This document shows positions 1 to 10,227 of a stretch of DNA of 64,000 nt, one piece after another. Location: contig ML058392.1 in assembly GCA_003013855.2 (NCBI GenBank), positions 1,922,001 to 1,986,000 of the forward strand, in the 5' to 3' direction. Each line of letters starts with the position of its first letter. Position 1 is the first letter of the stretch. The notes under the pieces are model-generated. The model did not search any database. It was not told the origin of the DNA and saw nothing but the letters and a program-made list of their open reading frames with translations. The position numbers were made by a program, and so were the translations under genes. This DNA comes from Liriodendron chinense (lineage: Eukaryota; Streptophyta; Magnoliopsida; Magnoliales; Magnoliaceae).

Positions 1-624
1 TTGACTCATGCATCATGAATGCTTGGATCATCTGATTGTCTTGTATCAACCGGCCATAACGGCCGCGATTGTCGTGCAGTTCATTACCAGTTGACGGTGA
101 CATTGTATTTGAGACCCTATAGTTTTATGGTGCTCTTTGGAGACTTGCACGGGCATGTCGTCCCACTTTTATATGCATGGTTGCATTTCGCACCGTCTGC
201 TTGTGCCGCATATAGCATGGTTACTACGTTGCAACCACAGCTCCATCGTGGTTTGCAGAACACCGAAAATATGTGATCTTTAAACTGGATGCCAAAGATG
301 TCCCTGGGTGAAAGTCCCTGATCCCGTTGGTACCAAGGTGGGTGCTCCATTCAAGGACCGAGTGGTTTAATCATAGACCAGTATGCCGAATATCAGACGG
401 CGGTGTTTTTCACTGCACGTGGTCAGTTTGGAAGGACGTCTGACCTAACCTGCCGGAAGAGTGTTGGCAAAGTGGGTTGAGTTTGACCAACTGTGAGTAG
501 GTCCGTTATTGCACCAGATAGGCTTTGGCATTCTACTGGTGAGTAGCGAGGTCTGTGAGACCCTGGTGATGTTCCGTTTCAGAGATGGTATTGGTATCAG
601 TGATGTGACTGATGTTCTGTATGG
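1..624. other. Unassigned sequence, probably repeat-derived
   Basis: No open frame looks like a real protein and no LTR pair or terminal repeat was found. The stretch precedes an LTR-like sequence and may belong to the same old minus-strand element, either as a longer LTR or as flank. I see no promoter or RNA gene here. Confidence 0.3.
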
Positions 625-1456
625 TGTGGGACGGTCCTGACGTGGGCGGGTGTGATGTGGGCGGGGCTGTAAGCCTGGGCGAGCTACCACACTGGGCAAG
701 CTACCAGTTTCGAGTCCTGCATTGCTTAGGCGATCGCGTTATGACTGTTCGTATCTGGACCACTGTACTGAGAGGTGGTGATTCGCATACATGCATTGGA
801 TCATTGTATGTGACATTAGGCCCTGTAGGCCATTGGATAATATGAGTATATAGCCTTGGTAGGCTGGTTACCTATATTGCACACTTGCATAGCCATTGTA
901 GGCTAGTTATATGTATTGCATGCTTGCATAGTCGTGGTAGACTAGTTATCCACATCACATGATCGTGTAGCCTAATTAGGCTAAGTTTTGGTTTAAATTT
1001 CTCATCACGCTTTACTGCTTACTCTGATATTTATCATGCTTGTCATACGCATTGCGCACGCACACACGTACTCACAAAGCTTCGTTCGAAGTTTATGCAC
1101 GTTTGTTACGCTGCAAGTTATACTAGAGTGTATCAGCAACGTTGGAGTTGGGAGTGCAGTAGCAGGAGGTGCCGAATTGTGCACAGTTTTTATATTTAAG
1201 CATTGTGTATTTACCTTTCAGTACTGTATGTAAACGAAATGACTTAGTGAAATATTGTGTTTGTCTTTTATGGTACTCATATGGTGATGCTCATGTTCAA
1301 AAAAAAAATTCAGACCCTAAAATCCTCCTTATGGTATCCCAGGATCGGAACCTGGCATCTGGGGTTAGGATCCGAAATCGGGGTACTACGGAGGCTGCCA
1401 CCTCTGGATTTAGGTTACGGCGAATGGATGTCGAGAACCGAATTTAGGGTGTGACA
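625..1456 (-). mobile_element. Degraded LTR, family K (TGTCAC... type)
   Basis: Read on the minus strand from 1456, this begins TGTCACACCC. It then follows the same order of words as the solo LTR at 40647-41258: cagcctccgtagtacccc, ccaggttccgatcctggga, an aggattttagggt segment, and further on aaacgtgcataa and a gtgtgtgcg tract. The right end is clear. The left end at 625 (TGTGGGA on the plus strand) is a guess from the usual CCCACA terminus. Immediately right of 1456 the minus strand reads GGGGTAGGA, which would fit a polypurine tract before a 3' LTR. The element's internal region is missing, because sequence of LTR B follows almost at once. Superfamily is not proven; the TGTCAC(A/G)CCC start is common among plant chromovirus-type LTRs. 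Confidence 0.5.
851..967 (+). repeat. 39-bp tandem repeat, three copies
   Basis: Three adjacent 39-bp units begin tagccttggtaggctggtta, tagccattgtaggctagtta and tagtcgtggtagactagtta. A partial fourth unit (tagcctaattaggct) follows. They lie within the K-family LTR-like sequence. Confidence 0.65.
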
Positions 1457-2440
1457 TCCTACCCCTCTGTATAGGTGTTCGCTTCCCCAAGTGTAGGGTT
1501 GCGATGTAGTAATAAACTCGGTAATACCGAGGTCGATCCACAGGGACTTATGTAGGATGTCACAAACTCATCCACAAGTTTCTATTGAAGCTAACAATCA
1601 AAGTTTGAATAGAATGTGTGTGTTTAATAGTTTAAGCTAAATTGAATGTAAACAAGTATAAGAAGGCACTAGGAGTTCGAGGATCCACTTGTAGCAATCC
1701 TCGATGTTTAATCCTCTGTGGTTTCCCATTCTCTCAACTAGAATCACCAGTCAGGTCTATCTAGTCGGATGATAGAACTGTTAAACCAGAAGTCTGTAAC
1801 ATGTAGTTCTGTGCACAAAGTTCACTCAACTCTAGGCTGATCTGAGCATGCTCATTGCATAGGTCAATCACCTTTTCTATAGGTCCAATTCCCAACCATA
1901 ACCATCCTCAAGTCTTCTCACAAGACAAGGCTAGATCATGATTTGAACTGGATTCAAATTATATGCACAGTCCATACATATTCTAGATAATCAACCAAAA
2001 CTAGAACTTTGGCATGAAGCCCCTTTATGAAGAGCTTGGTACTAGAGCGCACTCCAATTCCTCGGATCATACAGGTCTAGACCGTTGCAAACAAATTAAG
2101 AAGATAAGTAATCCATCCAAACATCCATGAGTCATCACAAGACTAGGAGAAATTACTTAAAAACTTGTATAAACTTCAAACCTTAGTTCATAATCATGAA
2201 TTCCAAACTGAAAACCACTTAACTACGAATTAAAACATCTTGGATATACTACAAGCTTCACCTCTTAGCCCTAGCTAAGAGGTTTAGCTGCTCATGATCC
2301 AAGGAAACATGAAACAACTACAAAAAGCATAAAAACAGCAAAGCAAACCAAAAGGAGTTGTGAAACTCCAATCTTCACTTTCACAGCCTCCAACCTCGCT
2401 TGAACCCTTCTAGGATGCCCTAGGAACGATCCCTAGGTGT

Positions 2441-2450
2441 CCTTTTATAG
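2441..2450 (-). promoter_or_regulatory. TATA box of element A 3' LTR
   Basis: The minus strand reads CTATAAAAGG, followed by ACACCTAGGG. The same TATAAAAGG-ACACCTAGGG arrangement occurs in LTR B, which supports this as the U3 promoter. Confidence 0.8.
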
Positions 2451-2553
2451 TCTGGAAGCTCCACAACTTCGGAAGAATCGAGAACTTGCGTAACACTTAC
2501 GCAGCGCAGAGAAAATCGGGATGAAATTAGAAATTTCTAACTTCTTTCGCACA

Positions 2554-2817
2554 GCCGACCGGTCATGACCGGTCGGCCTCAATAAACAACCACTCCAGCA
2601 AGCATGCCCGACCGGTCAAGACCGGTCGGGCCTATTTATCTTCAGTCCAGCAATGATGTCCGACCGGTCAAGACCGGTCGGACGTTTCTTCTTATGTTAC
2701 AGCAGCCATGGCCGACCGGTCATGACCGGTCGGCCTTCCTTAGTACCTCCAAACACGTATGGCTGACCGGTCACTGACCGGTCTGGCTTCCTTGGCCGAC
2801 CAGTCACGACCGGTCAG
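2554..2817. repeat. Array of six palindromic GACCGGTC pairs in U3 (element A 3' LTR)
   Basis: Six units each contain two GACCGGTC 8-mers separated by 2-3 bp (at, aa, act, ac), bordered by further inverted arms, giving hairpin-capable palindromes of about 24-27 bp. The first four start about 52 bp apart. Outer arms differ between units but stay self-complementary: GGCC...GGCC, GCCC...GGGC, GTCC...GGAC. The array begins about 100 bp upstream of TATA in transcription direction, so it is placed like an enhancer. Because U3 is transcribed at the RNA 3' end, it could also form RNA hairpins. Confidence 0.9.
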
Positions 2818-3075
2818 CTCTTTTTTCTTCTTGTTTTCATCCTTTCTTTCTTCTGCTTTCTTTTCTTCTTTACTTCTTTCTTTCTTTTCTTCTTTGGTCC
2901 TCAAACGTTCTTCATCAGAATGATCCCAAGTGAACCCTTTTCGTCTTCAATTGAATGGAATTCCCTCTCAGTCCTGTAGTCACAAAATATGCATTGGGTT
3001 AGCCTACAAACCATACAAACCTTGCACAATGAGTGATGAATTGGGGTTAGAATATGCACAATTAAGAGCTCAACA

Positions 3076-3087
3076 CACCCCCCAACC
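3076..3087 (-). promoter_or_regulatory. Element A polypurine tract
   Basis: The minus strand reads GGTTGGGGGGTG directly before the TGTTGAGC start of the 3' LTR. This is the expected position for plus-strand priming. Confidence 0.85.
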
Positions 3088-3431
3088 AGCATTTTGCTAG
3101 TCCCGAGCAAAACATGCGTGAAACTATTCTCATTCTTCAAAGCTTAACTCTCTTTCAGAAACCATCCTTCTATACATTCCAAGGTTCATAAGCTTAAGAT
3201 TCAGAAACATTAGGCAATAGAGGTTGAAACCGTAAACTCTCAAAGCATAATAAGCATTCATATGAAATTCCCGCCGATTGGTTGATAAATAGAAAGATTA
3301 GAACAAATTTAACCTAGTGTGGGTAGTGAAAATTCATCTCACGAGTTTTTAGGATTATCTTCTTCATAGATCAAGTAGACTATAGAACTCAAGGTACATA
3401 GAGCCATATCAAGCCAAAGACAGGAATCTGC

Positions 3432-3520
3432 CTTACCGTCCTTCCGACGACTTTCACACTACGTCCCATTTTCGGCTTTGGTTACGGGTAGACCATCCCC
3501 CGGTTGGTAGTAGGTAGCCC
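3432..3520 (-). other. Conserved hairpin-containing 3' UTR block (A)
   Basis: Minus-strand RNA contains a small stem with a GGAAG loop (TCGTC-GGAAG-GACGG), preceded by GTAACCAAAGCCG. Homologous blocks are at 30310-30398 (E), 35401-35487 (C) and 51783-51871 (G). Confidence 0.6.
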
Positions 3521-4007
3521 TAATCGGAATTCTCCACCATTTTTCCACATTCCCAATTTCATCCTTCCTTTTCCTTTTTCTTTTTTCTTTTTTTTAAATT
3601 AGATAGGATTTTTAAAAATCCATATCTTTCATTATTTTCCCATGGACAAGGATGGACAAAGTACCCCGGCCTGATTTCTCAATACCTTAATTCAAAGTCT
3701 AGCTAATCCATAAATCACATAATCCCTTCAACTCATGAAAATCGTGTAATGTGAACTAGGTGTAAAGATGTTTAGATTTTCTATCCATCACAAAATAGGG
3801 GAGTTCACATATAAAAACCATTATGCTGTGAGGAATTCCAGACTTCCAGCCCTATACACTTCATATCTCCTCCTCTTATGCTCATATCAACTCGAATGCC
3901 TAGAACCAGTGTTTTCCAAAAGAGTCTCAAATTTTTGAAAAATCGAAAAAATTTCCACATGATTGCTTGAAATGTTGCAAATCGCTGAATTCATCCAAGA
4001 GATCCTA

Positions 4008-4021
4008 CACCCCCCAACCAA
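4008..4021 (-). promoter_or_regulatory. Upstream duplicate of the PPT (A)
   Basis: The minus strand reads TTGGTTGGGGGGTG, the same core as the PPT at 3076-3087 but about 930 bp upstream, just after integrase. Whether it primes plus-strand synthesis is unknown. Confidence 0.6.
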
Positions 4022-4221
4022 ATCTTGCATTGTCCTCAATGTAAAAGATGTGTAATGAGCAAAACATGAGAGCAATTTGAAAATAAAAGGGAGTGAGGAA
4101 AGATAGTACCTGAGAGAGTGAAAAGTGAAGATCTTCCTCCTTCTAACAAACCTATGAAAACGAAAACAAAAGCAGCAAAATCCTAATCCTAACTACTCTA
4201 TACCTCCATCAGACTAGGAGA

Positions 4222-5433
4222 TCAATCATCCTGATACACAGGATCATTCAGAGGTATGGACATACCTTCTGAAGGGAAGTTCTCAAAGAACGGCTTTAAT
4301 CGCTGCCCATTTGCTTTAAAAATGTTGCCGTTCCTTGGATTTAATAGCTCAACAGTCCCATATGGATAGACAGTTTGCACAACGTAGGGACCGGTCCACC
4401 GAGATCTCAATTTTTCCGGAAATAGATGTAAGCGAGAATTATACATGAGGACTTTTTGATTTATCGTGAATGTCTTGCGAAGAATATTCTTATCATGGAA
4501 TATCTTCGTCTTGTCCTTGTAAATTCTTGCATTCTCATAAGCTTCATTACGGATTTCTGCAAGTTCATTCAATTGAAGTTTGCGTAACAAGCTTGCCTTG
4601 TCAGGATTGAAATTTATCTTCTTAATAGCCCAATACGCCTTATGTTCCAACTCCACAGGCAAGTGACAAGCCTTCCCATAGACAAGTCTATAGGGAGACA
4701 TTCCAATAGGAGTTTTAAAAGCAGTACGGTAAGCCCAAAGCGCATCGGTAAGTCGAAGTGACCAATCCTTGCGATCAGGATGCACCGTTTTCTCTAAAAT
4801 GTGTTTAATCTCTCTATTGGATATCTCAGCTTGTCCACTAGTTTGTGGGTGATAGGGAGTGCTCACTTTGTGCGTTACGCCATATTTCTTCATTAAGGCT
4901 TCAAAAGGGCGATTGCAAAAGTGAGACCCTCCATCACTTATGATGACTCGAGGCGTTCCAAACCGGGAAAGAATGTTTTCTTTTAAGAATTGAATGACCG
5001 TTTTATGGTCATTATTCCGGCAAGGGATGGCCTCGACCCATTTGGAAACATAATCAACGGCAAGCAAGATGTATAAGTTTCCAAAAGAAGATGGGAATGG
5101 GCCCATGAAATCGATGCCCCAACAATCAAAAATTTCGATAATTAAGATGGGATTGAGTGGCATCATATTTCTACGGGAGATTCCTCCTAATTTCTGACAA
5201 GGTTCGCAAGCTTTGCAAAACTCATGTGTGTCTTTGAACATGGTGGGCCAATAAAACCCACATTGCAGAATTTTCGCTGTGGTCTTTTTAGCCGAAAAAT
5301 GGCCACCACATGCTTGAGAATGACAGAAGGAGATGATACTTTGTTGCTCATCATCTGGGACACATCTCCTTATGATTTGGTCGGGACAATACTTGAACAA
5401 GTATGGGTCGTCCCATAGAAATTTCCGTACCTC
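4222..5433 (-). pseudogene. Element A integrase (3' part of pol)
   Basis: Encodes retroviral-type integrase, which joins element cDNA to nuclear DNA. Counting from the Leu codon at 5400, a zinc-binding HHCC region is visible (H27, H34, C65, C68). The DDE core follows: D97 in GIDFMGPF, D156 in IISDGGSHF and E192 in SGQAEISNRE, a DD35E spacing. Ile-96 to Phe-98 and the downstream SKWVEAIP segment are typical of Ty3/gypsy integrase. The C-terminal part (LRSRWTGPYVV) resembles the GPY/F module, and the protein ends DPVYQDD. No chromodomain follows. The frame opens only after an in-frame TAA at 5434-5436, where C has a sense codon, so integrase is cut off from the rest of pol. All catalytic residues remain. 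Translation would normally be as part of the polyprotein, so no start is assigned. Confidence 0.9.
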
Positions 5434-5436
5434 TTA

Positions 5437-6320
5437 GAAGAATCTATCCTTATCATGCTTTTTCCAATATGTAGGAATTGTACCTGTAGCAAAATAATTA
5501 GCAATGTCCGCATACCATGGCAATTGGGAAACAGCAAAAAGTTGTTCATCAGGGAACATGTCATTGATTGCAGTCGTTTCAGGGGAATCAGTGAGGACAA
5601 GTCGAGAGAGATGGTCAGCTACTACATTCTCTACTCCTCACGTATTTCTAAGTCGAATTCTTGGAGTAGGAGGATCCATCTTAATAACCGTGGTTTAGCA
5701 TCCTTCTTAGAGAGAAGATACTTAAGCGCGGCATGGTCAGTGAATACAATGATCTTGGATCCAATCAAGTAGGATCTGAACTTCTCCAAGGCAAAAACTA
5801 CGGCTAAAAGTTCCTTTTCAGTAGTGGTGTAGTTTGTCTGGGCTGAGTTTAGGGTTCTACTTGCATAGTAGATAACACATGGCTTTTTATCTTTTCTTTG
5901 GCCTAACACAGCCCCAATAGCATAGTCGCTAGCATCGCACATAATCTCAAAAGGAAGGCTCCAATCAGGTGGTTGCATTATTGGGGCGCATGTCAACATG
6001 CCTTTAAGGGTGGTAAAGGCCTTTTGACATTCTTCACTCCACTCAAATGAATTTTCCTTTTGAAGTAGGTTACATAAAGGACGAGAGAGTGAACTGAAAT
6101 CCTTTATGAACCGTCTATAAAATCCTGCGTGTCCTAAAAAGGACCGTATATCTCGTATGCTTTTGGGTGGTGGAAGGTTAGAGATAAGGTCAATTTTCGC
6201 CTTGTCCACCTCAATTCCATTTTGTGAAACGATGTGACCAAGTACAATTCCCTTTTTAACCATGAAGTGACACTTTTCCCAATTGAGCACAAGGTTCTTC
6301 TCTTCACATCTTTTTAGCAC
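5437..6320 (-). pseudogene. Element A RT thumb, connection and RNase H
   Basis: The open stretch 5631-6320 begins in the RT C-terminal region (KRCEEKNLVLNWEKCHFM, then GHIVSQNGIEVDKAKI and the RSFLGHAGFYRRFI motif). It continues through RNase H: CDASDYAIGAVLGQ (D about 129), TTTEKELLAVVFALE (E about 170) and FTDHAALKYLLSK (D about 195). These are the expected acidic residues of a Ty3/gypsy RNase H. The frame ends at 5631 where, compared with C, about seven bases are missing from a GATAAAAATGGAGTAG context. Homology continues in another frame to the stop at 5434. RNase H would remove template RNA in virus-like particles. As part of a broken polyprotein it is unlikely to be made in normal amounts. 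Confidence 0.85.
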
Positions 6321-8300
6321 TAGATTTCAAGTGCTCAAGGCACTCATCAAAGCTACAACCGAATACGGAAAAATCATCCATGAAGACTTCGAGAATTGTC
6401 CCCACCATGTCAGAAAAGATGCTCATCATACAACGCTGAAAGGTGGCAGGGGCATTACATAGTCCAAACGGCATCCGTCGATAGGCGAAAGTGCCGAATG
6501 GACATGTGAATGTAGTCTTTTCTTGGTCTTCACGGGCAATTTCTATTTGGTTGTACCCTGAATAGCCATCAAGAAAGCAAAAGTGGGAATGACCCGCCAA
6601 CCGTTCTAAAATCTGATCAACAAACGGTAGGGGGAAGTGGTCTTTCCTCGTGACAGTGTTTAGCTTCCTGTAGTCAATGCACATTCTCCACCCGGTAGTG
6701 ACTCTAGTTGGTACGAGTTCATTATTGGCATTGGCTACGATGGTTATTCCGGATTTCTTAGGCACCACTTGAGTTGGGCTCACCCATTGGCTATCAGATA
6801 TTGGGTAAATGATACCTACATCCAATAGTTTCACCACTTCGGCCTTAACCACATCCTTCATATTTGGATTTAGTCGTCTTTGTGGTTGCCGGGATGTCTT
6901 TGCATTGTCCTCAAGGTGTATGCGGTGAGTGCAAATCAGTGGGTCTATGCCTTTGAGATCCGCAATTGTCCATCCGATGGCACTCTTGTGCTCTAATAGA
7001 GTGGCTATTAGCCTACTCTCTTGTTCCTCATCCAAGTGGGAAGAAATCACCACTGGATATGTCTCATCTCGACCTAAATAAACATATTTTAGCTCACTTG
7101 GCAATGGTTTTAGGTCGAGTTTTGGTGCCTTAATGTTGGATGGGAGGGCCTTGTTCTCATTTATAGGCAACGGTTCAATTGGGGTCCTCCATTTTTTATT
7201 TTCACGCACCATCATCACATCTAGAATAGCATCCATCTCTTGTGTTGTATCATCATTCATATCATGGAGATGGGCCACACATGCCTCCAAAGGGTCGGAA
7301 AATAGTGACAAGGGGATTGTATCTTCCACGAATGATTCGATCATGTTTAATTCGTGGATATCATCATCAACTTCCCGCGGTTGTTTGCATAACTCAAATA
7401 TGTTAAGCTCAAGGGTCATATTTCCAAAGGACATTTGTACAAGTCCGTTTCTACAATTGATAATGGCGTTTGAGGTAGCTAGAAACGGTCGTCCAAGTAT
7501 GACGGGAATTTGAGTACCGGTGCCTATCACAGGATGTGTGTCCAAGACAATAAAATCTACTGGGTAGTAGAATTTATCAACTTGGACTAGAACATCCTCT
7601 ACCATTCCTCTCGGTATCCGGATGGATCTATCAGCAAGTTGGAGTGTGGTTTTGGTGGGTTTCAATTCACCTAACCCAAGTTGTTCATAGACCGAGTATG
7701 GAATGAGATTCACACTTGCCCCCAAGTCGAGTAGGGCTTGTTTAATCTGGTAGTCTCCTATGATGCATGATATGGTTGGACTACCCGGATCTTTGTATTT
7801 TTGGGGCACCTCTTGTTTGATGATGGCACTCAAATTCTCAGCTAAAAGCACTTTGTTGTGAACGTTATGTTTCCTTTTGATTGTACACAATTCCTTTAAA
7901 AATTTGGCATAAGATGGTATTTGTTTTATTGCATCCAACAGCGGAATGTTGATCTTTACCTGCTTGAAAACTTCCAGAATTTCCAGATTTTTATCTAAAG
8001 GTTTAGGTGAAATCAACCTTTGTGGAAATGGGGCAACCGGCTTGTATTGTCTTTCCGGTTCTTTCTCTTGTGGAATATTGTTTGGGCTATCATCCTCTTT
8101 GGGAATTTCCGGATCCTTAGGCTTGGGGGCCTTCACCGGATTGGATTTATCAATTTCTTTCCCACTTCTCAAAGTGGTGATAGCTTGGACATGTTCCGTA
8201 TGGTGGGAGGATGAGCTTGCATCTTGTATCTCATACTGGGTCCTTAGGTTAGGAAGAGTTTGAGCCGGAAGTGTGCCCTTCTCTCTACCACTCAGGTGAG
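6304..8300 (-). pseudogene. Element A protease and reverse transcriptase
   Basis: The 622-residue stretch to 8172 lacks an ATG; its first codon is TTG, and homology extends upstream to about 8300. It is therefore the middle of a gag-pol polyprotein. Protease: LLDLGASVNLIP, with D149 in the DLGAS form usual for Athila-like elements. A linker around residues 292-340 (DPLEACVAHLHDMNDD) has a counterpart in ORF2 of element G. RT: RMCIDYRKLN (about 496-505), YRRMPFGLCNAPATFQ (about 564-579) and the active-site box FMDDF (597-601). The frame is lost at about 6320-6335, where one extra base precedes the KRCEEKN segment of the RT thumb, so RT and RNase H are split. Acts in the cytoplasmic particle in functional relatives. 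Confidence 0.9.
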
Positions 8301-9662
8301 CTTAACTCTAGCCAGAGATGTTTTCAATTCATTAATGGCTTGGTTTGAATTTTGATTGAATTTCAATTGCTCTTGCATGAACCCATCTATTTTTAGAGAA
8401 TTTGTCTTGTTATACTCATTCTGGACCGATACGAGTGCACCCAACATCTCTTCTAGTGATACTTTTGGAGTGTTGTTTGCATTTGCAGTGGGTCCATTCC
8501 TCCAACTGAAGTTGGGATGGTTCTTCCAATTAGGATTATACGTGTTTGAGTTTGGAGCACCATATTGCTGCTGATAACTGTTTATGGCATTTGTTTGTTC
8601 TTGTAAGATGCTTTGGACTGCTGAAATTGTGGGACAATCTGGTGTAGCATGTTGATTTCCAGCACAAATTCCACAAATAGTTTCAACCTCAGTGGAGTTG
8701 ATTGTTTCTCCTTTCCTTAATTCCATGGCTTCGACCTTTCTTGTAAGGCTAGCCAACCGTGCACTTATGCTATCTTCTTCTGATAAGACATACATTCCTC
8801 CCTTTTCCTTTTGTTGGCCAATCTTGGAATTTGTTGGTTTAGATGTGTCCCAAGATTGTGCACTTTCAGCCAATTCTTCCAGATAATCCCATGCTTCATC
8901 AGCTTCCTTATTCATGAACTCCCCATTACACATCATCTCTATAAATTGGCGCATGGATGGAATCAGTCCTTCATAGAAAAAACTTATAATCCGCCAATTT
9001 TCATAGCCATGATGTGGGCATGCGTTTAATAGGTCCTTGAATCTCTCCCAACATTGGGAAAAGGTTTCATCCTCCTTTTGGGCAAAGTTCATGATAAGGC
9101 GCTTAAGCATGTTCGTTTTGTGAGTAGGGAAGAATTTTTTTATAAATTCTCTGTGCATATCATTCCATGACCCAATTGATCTTGGCCTCAATGCATAAAG
9201 CCAACCCTTGGCTTTATCCTTAAGAGTGAAAGGGAAGAATTTAAGTCTTACTACATCTTCAGTCACATTTGCAAAGTGCATGGTGGTGATTACCTCATCA
9301 AACTCCCTAAGGTGTTGATAGGCACTTTCACTGTCTAAACCATGGAATTTAGGGAGAAGATTGATCACCCCCGGTTTCAAATCCACATTCCCTGCATTTG
9401 GTGGAAAAATTATGCATGAGGGAGTGCTCGTTCTTGCAGGTTGCAAGAAATCACGTAAAGTCCTAGGTCGGGAAACATTCTCAACCACATTCTCCCCTGT
9501 TTCAGTTTGATTTTGAACCGGGTTAGGTTGATTTGCAGCCATACTTTCAGATAAAATTGGAGAATCTAGCTGTCTCCTAGTACGTGGCTCTCTATCAATC
9601 CCTTCTACTATCCCGCCTGCACTAATGAGTCGGTTATTGGAATCCCGAGCCCAATGTGGCAT
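8292..9662 (-). CDS. Element A Gag (456 aa)
   Basis: Structural capsid/nucleocapsid protein. ATG at 9662 starts MPHWARDSNNRL, and the same start context occurs in C (44199). Near residues 67-72 is RTLRDF, followed by PSCII. The retrotransposon gag core covers about residues 100-270 (AKGWLYALRP, EFIKKFFPTHKT, ETFSQCWERFKDLL). A zinc knuckle C330-x2-C333-x4-H338-x4-C343 (CGICAGNQHATPDC) would bind RNA. The C-terminal part holds a YNPNWKNHPNFSW segment and a Gln/Asn-rich tail. The frame ends at 8292, where one base is missing relative to C and the uninterrupted homology continues in the pol frame. A loss-of-frame deletion is the simplest reading; programmed frameshifting is not supported by a visible slippery site. 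This is the longest intact capsid gene in the window. Confidence 0.9.
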   Translation of the reverse strand: MPHWARDSNNRLISAGGIVEGIDREPRTRRQLDSPILSESMAANQPNPVQNQTETGENVVENVSRPRTLRDFLQPARTSTPSCIIFPPNAGNVDLKPGVINLLPKFHGLDSESAYQHLREFDEVITTMHFANVTEDVVRLKFFPFTLKDKAKGWLYALRPRSIGSWNDMHREFIKKFFPTHKTNMLKRLIMNFAQKEDETFSQCWERFKDLLNACPHHGYENWRIISFFYEGLIPSMRQFIEMMCNGEFMNKEADEAWDYLEELAESAQSWDTSKPTNSKIGQQKEKGGMYVLSEEDSISARLASLTRKVEAMELRKGETINSTEVETICGICAGNQHATPDCPTISAVQSILQEQTNAINSYQQQYGAPNSNTYNPNWKNHPNFSWRNGPTANANNTPKVSLEEMLGALVSVQNEYNKTNSLKIDGFMQEQLKFNQNSNQAINELKTSLARVKLT

Positions 9663-10209
9663 GCAAAACCAAAAATAAGAAACAAAAAAGGAAAAAGAAT
9701 TCTTCCTTCTTTTTCTTTACTCTTCTCTAAGACCGAAGCACAAGGTGTCTTGCAATGGCTAGGCCAGAAACAAAGATATAGACCAATTTCTCCTGGTCAA
9801 TAGGGGTTCAGAGAACACCCCACCCACTCTTTGAATCTTTTGAGAAAAGGTGCAGAAAAAGGAGAAAGAGGAGTAGAGATGAGAAAAGAAATCCCTGAGC
9901 ACAAGGTGATCCAAGACGGCAGAGCCGACCAATAGGAATCCAGGTGGCAAAAAGGCCGACCTTTCAGAGATCCAAAAGGAGTCTCCACCCACTCTACAAG
10001 AGATGAATAAAATAAGAATGACTAGGAGAAGGAGAAGAGTAAGGTTTTAGAAGGATAGCACCTGAATTGCACTTGAAATCCTTGACTCTTCTTCGGCTTC
10101 CTAAAAATCCCTGAAAAGAAAAATCAAATAAATAAACTAAGTTAGTCTAAAAATAATAAAAAATCCTAAATAGATACTAATTTCAGAAATTTGTGAAAAC
10201 CATCAAAAA
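9663..10209 (-). other. Element A 5' leader
   Basis: Noncoding stretch between PBS and gag ATG. It is about 550 bp, against about 180 bp in C. The extra block (about 9720-10060) has no clear relative elsewhere in the window. It contains related words twice: acaccccacccactctt near 9815 and tccacccactctac near 9984, and two acaaggtg words near 9740 and 9900. A short minus-strand frame of 77 residues has no recognised motif and is not called as a gene. Confidence 0.6.
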
Positions 10210-10227
10210 TCCCCGGCAACGGCGCCA
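10210..10227 (-). promoter_or_regulatory. Element A primer binding site (tRNA-Asp)
   Basis: The minus strand reads TGGCGCCGTTGCCGGGGA, complementary to the 3' end of plant tRNA-Asp(GTC). It lies six bases after the 5' LTR. A tRNA-Asp PBS is typical of Athila-like elements. Confidence 0.9.

Larger units (their letters stand above)
1476..3075 (-). repeat. Element A 3' LTR
   Basis: On the minus strand it starts TGTTGAGCTC and ends GGAAGCGAACA. It is the same length as the partner LTR at 10234-11833. U3 holds six palindromic units (2554-2817), followed downstream by a TATA box (2441-2450). Positions 1510-1545 carry the ggtcgatccacaggga and tactacatcgca words found near the U5 end of every Athila-like LTR in this window. 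Confidence 0.95.
3088..4221 (-). other. Element A 3' noncoding region
   Basis: About 1.1 kb between the integrase stop and the PPT, without a credible ORF. The same order of conserved words occurs in E, C and G: a GGACAATGCAAGAT block next to an upstream PPT-like tract, an ATGGACAAAGTACC-type block (about 3640-3665), a conserved hairpin block (3432-3520) and GCTCGGGACTAGCAAAA before the PPT. Conservation across elements of different age suggests cis functions such as packaging, export or 3' processing. That role is inferred. Confidence 0.75.

Noticed and set aside
2554..2817. CRISPR-like array of palindromic repeats with spacers
   Set aside because: It lies inside a plant LTR, is present in both LTRs, has irregular related spacers and no cas genes; it is a U3 repeat array.
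3088..4221. Possible env-like third ORF after integrase, as in some Athila elements
   Set aside because: No frame of useful length or membrane segment exists between integrase and the PPT in A, C, E or G.
8292..8310. Programmed gag-pol frameshift site in element A
   Set aside because: No slippery heptamer is visible and element C reads through the same junction in one frame; a one-base deletion is simpler.
9759..9992. 77-codon minus-strand frame in the leader of element A
   Set aside because: No known motif, absent from C; more likely noncoding leader.
10209..10227. tRNA-Asp 3' end on the plus strand (atccccggcaacggcgcca), suggesting a tRNA gene
   Set aside because: It is only the complement of the element A primer binding site; no tRNA body, D-arm or anticodon arm precedes it.
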